The notes under the pieces: generated by a model | What the model was told of the DNA's origin: nothing | The model's input: the letters and a program-made list of their open reading frames with translations, nothing else | Database searches by the model: none | Origin: SVTX01 sp045538195 | Lineage (GTDB): Bacteria > Bacillota > Clostridia > Oscillospirales > CAG-272 | Assembly (NCBI GenBank): GCA_045538195.1 | Contig: JAZSRA010000126.1 | Coordinates: forward strand, 1 to 24,673 | Direction of reading: 5' to 3' | Length of the DNA: 24,673 nt | Position numbers and translations under genes: made by a program | Shown here: one piece after another, positions 22,686 through 24,673 of the stretch | Position numbering within the stretch: position 1 is the first letter of the stretch | Layout of the letters: the number at the start of each line of letters is the position of its first letter

Positions 22686-24467
22686 ATGGCAGAATTTCTT
22701 GGAAATACAAGACGTACAGACTACTGCGGTACTGTAACTGAAACAAAAATCGGACAGACTGTTACAGTTATGGGTTGGGTACAGAAGCAGAGAGACCTTG
22801 GAAGTATTATATTTATTGATTTACGTGACAGAACAGGTATTGTTCAGATAGCACTTGATGAAACAAGCGACAAGGCAGCTTTTGAAAAGGCAGGTATTGC
22901 AAGAAGTGAATATGTTCTTGCAGTAACGGGTGTTGTCCGTGAGCGTTCAAGTAAAAATCCGAAAATCCCGACAGGTAATATCGAAATTTTTGCTCAGGAG
23001 ATAAAAATCTTAGGTGAATCCAAGACTCCTCCTTTTGAAATTGAAGAAAACTCAAATGTTAAGGATGAAATAAGACTTAAATACAGATATCTCGACCTTC
23101 GCCGTCCTGACCTTATGAAGAATATTCTTTTCAGACACAAGGTTGCAAAGGTAACCCGTGACTACTTTGACGAAAACGGCTTTATCGAAATCGAAACTCC
23201 TATGATGATAAAGTCCACTCCTGAAGGTGCGCGTGACTATCTTGTTCCCAGCCGTGTTCATCCGGGTTCCTTCTATGCTCTTCCCCAGTCACCTCAGCTT
23301 TATAAGCAGCTTTCAATGGTTGCAGGCTTTGACAGATATATGCAGATAGCACGTTGCTTCAGAGATGAAGACTTGCGTGCTGACAGACAGCCTGAATTTA
23401 CTCAGATTGACCTTGAAATGTCCTTTGTTGACATGGAGGACGTACTTGCAATCGGAGAGGGATATATGAAGCGAATCTTCAAGGAATGTCTCGGGCAGGA
23501 TATTGAAACTCCTTTGCCAAGACTTACCTACAATGAAGCTATGGAGCGCTTTGGATCAGATAAGCCTGATGTACGCTATGGAATGGAAATTTTTGACCTT
23601 ACCGATACAGTTAGCAATTCCGAATTTGTTGTATTCAAGTCTGCAATTGAGAACGGAGGTACAGTTCGTGCTATTAAGGCAGAGAACTGCGTAACAACTC
23701 TTACAAGAAAAGAAATCGACAAGCTCACAGAGTTTGTTAAGGGTATTGGTGCCAAGGGCCTTGCGTGGATAAGAATGACGCAGGAGGGTGTTGCTTCCTC
23801 CTTTGCAAAGTTTATGACAGAGGACGAAATGGCGGCAATTCTTGCAAAGGCTGATGCTAAGACAGGTGATGTTATCTTTATTATTGCCGACAAGAACAAG
23901 GGACACGTGCTTTCTCAGCTCGGCTCACTCAGAATTGAGGTTGCAAACAGACTCGGCGTTGAAAAGAAAGGCACAGGTCTTTTGTGGATTACAGAATTCC
24001 CGTTCTTTGAATACAACGAGGAAACTGGCAACTGGGATGCTATGCATCATCCTTTTACCTCTCCTCTTGACGAATGTCTTGAATATCTTGAAACAGATAA
24101 GGGCAAGGTAAGAGCAAAGGCATATGACTTAGTACTCGGTGGTATTGAGCTGTCGTCCGGTTCTATAAGAATTACAAACCCTGAGCTTCAAAAGAGAATT
24201 TTCAATCTTCTTGGCTTCTCTGACGAGGAGGCATACGAAAAGTTTGGCTTCTTAACAGATGCCTTTAGCTATGGTGCGCCTCCCCACGGTGGTATGGGAC
24301 TCGGACTTGACAGACTTTGTATGCAGCTGTTGGGTGCTGAAAGCCTTCGTGACGTTATTGCATATCCGAAGAATCAGGCGGCAATTGAGCTTATGACTAT
24401 GGCTCCTGCAAAGGTTGACCAGAAAGCGCTTGATGACCTTTCTATTGCTATTATCGACAAGAAATAG
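22686..24467 (+). CDS. aspS: Aspartyl-tRNA synthetase (bacterial type)
   Basis: This 593-residue class IIb synthetase charges tRNA-Asp. The N-terminal OB-fold anticodon domain is about 1-110. Motif 1 includes GFIEIETP (165-172). Motif 2 is FRDEDLRADRQPEFTQ (225-240), and motif 3 is GMGLGLDRL (536-544). The bacterial GAD insertion occupies roughly 300-420, so this is the bacterial-type enzyme. The OB-fold has RDLG (36-39). E. coli's aspartate-specific enzyme has Leu there, while some relaxed enzymes have His, so an aspartate-specific enzyme is suggested; this is recalled knowledge and not proof. RBS is AAAGGAAG. It completes the hisS-aspS operon and ends before extragenic hairpins. Confidence 0.97.
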   Translation: MAEFLGNTRRTDYCGTVTETKIGQTVTVMGWVQKQRDLGSIIFIDLRDRTGIVQIALDETSDKAAFEKAGIARSEYVLAVTGVVRERSSKNPKIPTGNIEIFAQEIKILGESKTPPFEIEENSNVKDEIRLKYRYLDLRRPDLMKNILFRHKVAKVTRDYFDENGFIEIETPMMIKSTPEGARDYLVPSRVHPGSFYALPQSPQLYKQLSMVAGFDRYMQIARCFRDEDLRADRQPEFTQIDLEMSFVDMEDVLAIGEGYMKRIFKECLGQDIETPLPRLTYNEAMERFGSDKPDVRYGMEIFDLTDTVSNSEFVVFKSAIENGGTVRAIKAENCVTTLTRKEIDKLTEFVKGIGAKGLAWIRMTQEGVASSFAKFMTEDEMAAILAKADAKTGDVIFIIADKNKGHVLSQLGSLRIEVANRLGVEKKGTGLLWITEFPFFEYNEETGNWDAMHHPFTSPLDECLEYLETDKGKVRAKAYDLVLGGIELSSGSIRITNPELQKRIFNLLGFSDEEAYEKFGFLTDAFSYGAPPHGGMGLGLDRLCMQLLGAESLRDVIAYPKNQAAIELMTMAPAKVDQKALDDLSIAIIDKK

Positions 24468-24508
24468 AGCAGGGCTTCTCGCCCATAAAACGAAGTTTTT
24501 TAACCTCG

Positions 24509-24540
24509 GTCGCTTTTTGAAAAAAGCGACGCAAAAACTT
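24509..24540 (+). repeat. REP-like hairpin element, copy C
   Basis: GTCGCTTTTT (24509-24518) and AAAAAGCGAC (24521-24530) form a perfect 10-bp stem with a GA loop, followed by GCAAAAACTT. The core and tail match copies A and B near metA. Confidence 0.6.
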
Positions 24541-24550
24541 TAACACTTTT

Positions 24551-24594
24551 ACGCCGACCAATCGTGCTTCGCACAATAGGTCGGCGTGGTTTTA
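24551..24594 (+). terminator. Hairpin, probable terminator of hisS-aspS
   Basis: ACGCCGACC (24551-24559) and GGTCGGCGT (24579-24587) pair, with an inner GTGC/GCAC stem (24564-24567 and 24571-24574). A short T-run (GGTTTTA) follows. It begins 83 bp after the aspS stop. Confidence 0.6.
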
Positions 24595-24629
24595 TATTAT
24601 AACCAAATTATAATACGAAAAAATACACG

Positions 24630-24660
24630 CCGGACTGTTTCACGAAGTGGAATAGTCCGG
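24630..24660. repeat. Extragenic hairpin near the right edge
   Basis: CCGGACT (24630-24636) and AGTCCGG (24654-24660) flank a near-complementary inner stem TTTCAC/GTGGAA with a GAA loop. No T-run follows, so it may be part of another extragenic repeat cut by the window edge. Confidence 0.55.
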
Positions 24661-24673
24661 AAGTCGGATCGTA

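Overview
The window looks like chromosomal sequence from an anaerobic Firmicute of the class Clostridia, probably a gut Oscillospiraceae-type genome. The signs are strong AGGAGG-type ribosome sites, TTGACA/TATAAT promoters with 17-bp spacers, a lysine riboswitch, a reverse rubrerythrin, a DUF1576 membrane protein and a sigma factor paired with a membrane partner. No taxonomic marker longer than the tail of a 23S rRNA is present, so the family is inferred.

Left part (1-7.3 kb): the 3' end of a 23S rRNA gene runs into a processing-type hairpin and a terminator with no 5S gene between them. A sigma-70 (ECF-like) gene overlaps its membrane-protein partner. After an intergenic region carrying three copies of a TTAAG-N4-CTTAA motif comes metY (O-acetylhomoserine sulfhydrylase). 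A 480-bp repeat-rich spacer leads to metA, whose Glu111 predicts acetyl-CoA use and so production of metY's substrate. A convergent DUF1576 polytopic membrane protein ends against a shared bidirectional terminator.

Middle (7.3-12.2 kb): a small XRE-type regulator and a SLOG-domain protein diverge from overlapping promoters. The leftward dapA-dapB-lysA operon makes lysine from the DAP pathway and is headed by a lysine riboswitch with an intrinsic terminator. A nitroreductase diverges from the dap promoter.

Right part (12.2-24.7 kb): a leftward five-gene unit reads mfd, a parvulin-type lipoprotein, an MreD-like protein, a COG1313-type radical SAM protein and holA. Then come a rightward Rrf2 regulator plus reverse rubrerythrin (oxidative-stress module with a perfect operator-like inverted repeat), a leftward cytidine deaminase-like gene, and the hisS-aspS operon. 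The window closes in extragenic hairpins, one of which belongs to the same repeat family as the metY-metA spacer.

Most genes are ordinary housekeeping loci. The features most worth a second look are the TTAAG repeat array, the symmetric operator-like repeats around the XRE/SLOG promoters, the Rrf2 operator with its unusual cysteine spacing, the inverted repeat-bounded metY-metA spacer, and the duplicated architectures of the sigma partner and DUF1576 proteins. I did not find a clearly new multi-gene system. No tRNA gene, CRISPR array, transposase or prophage gene was seen.
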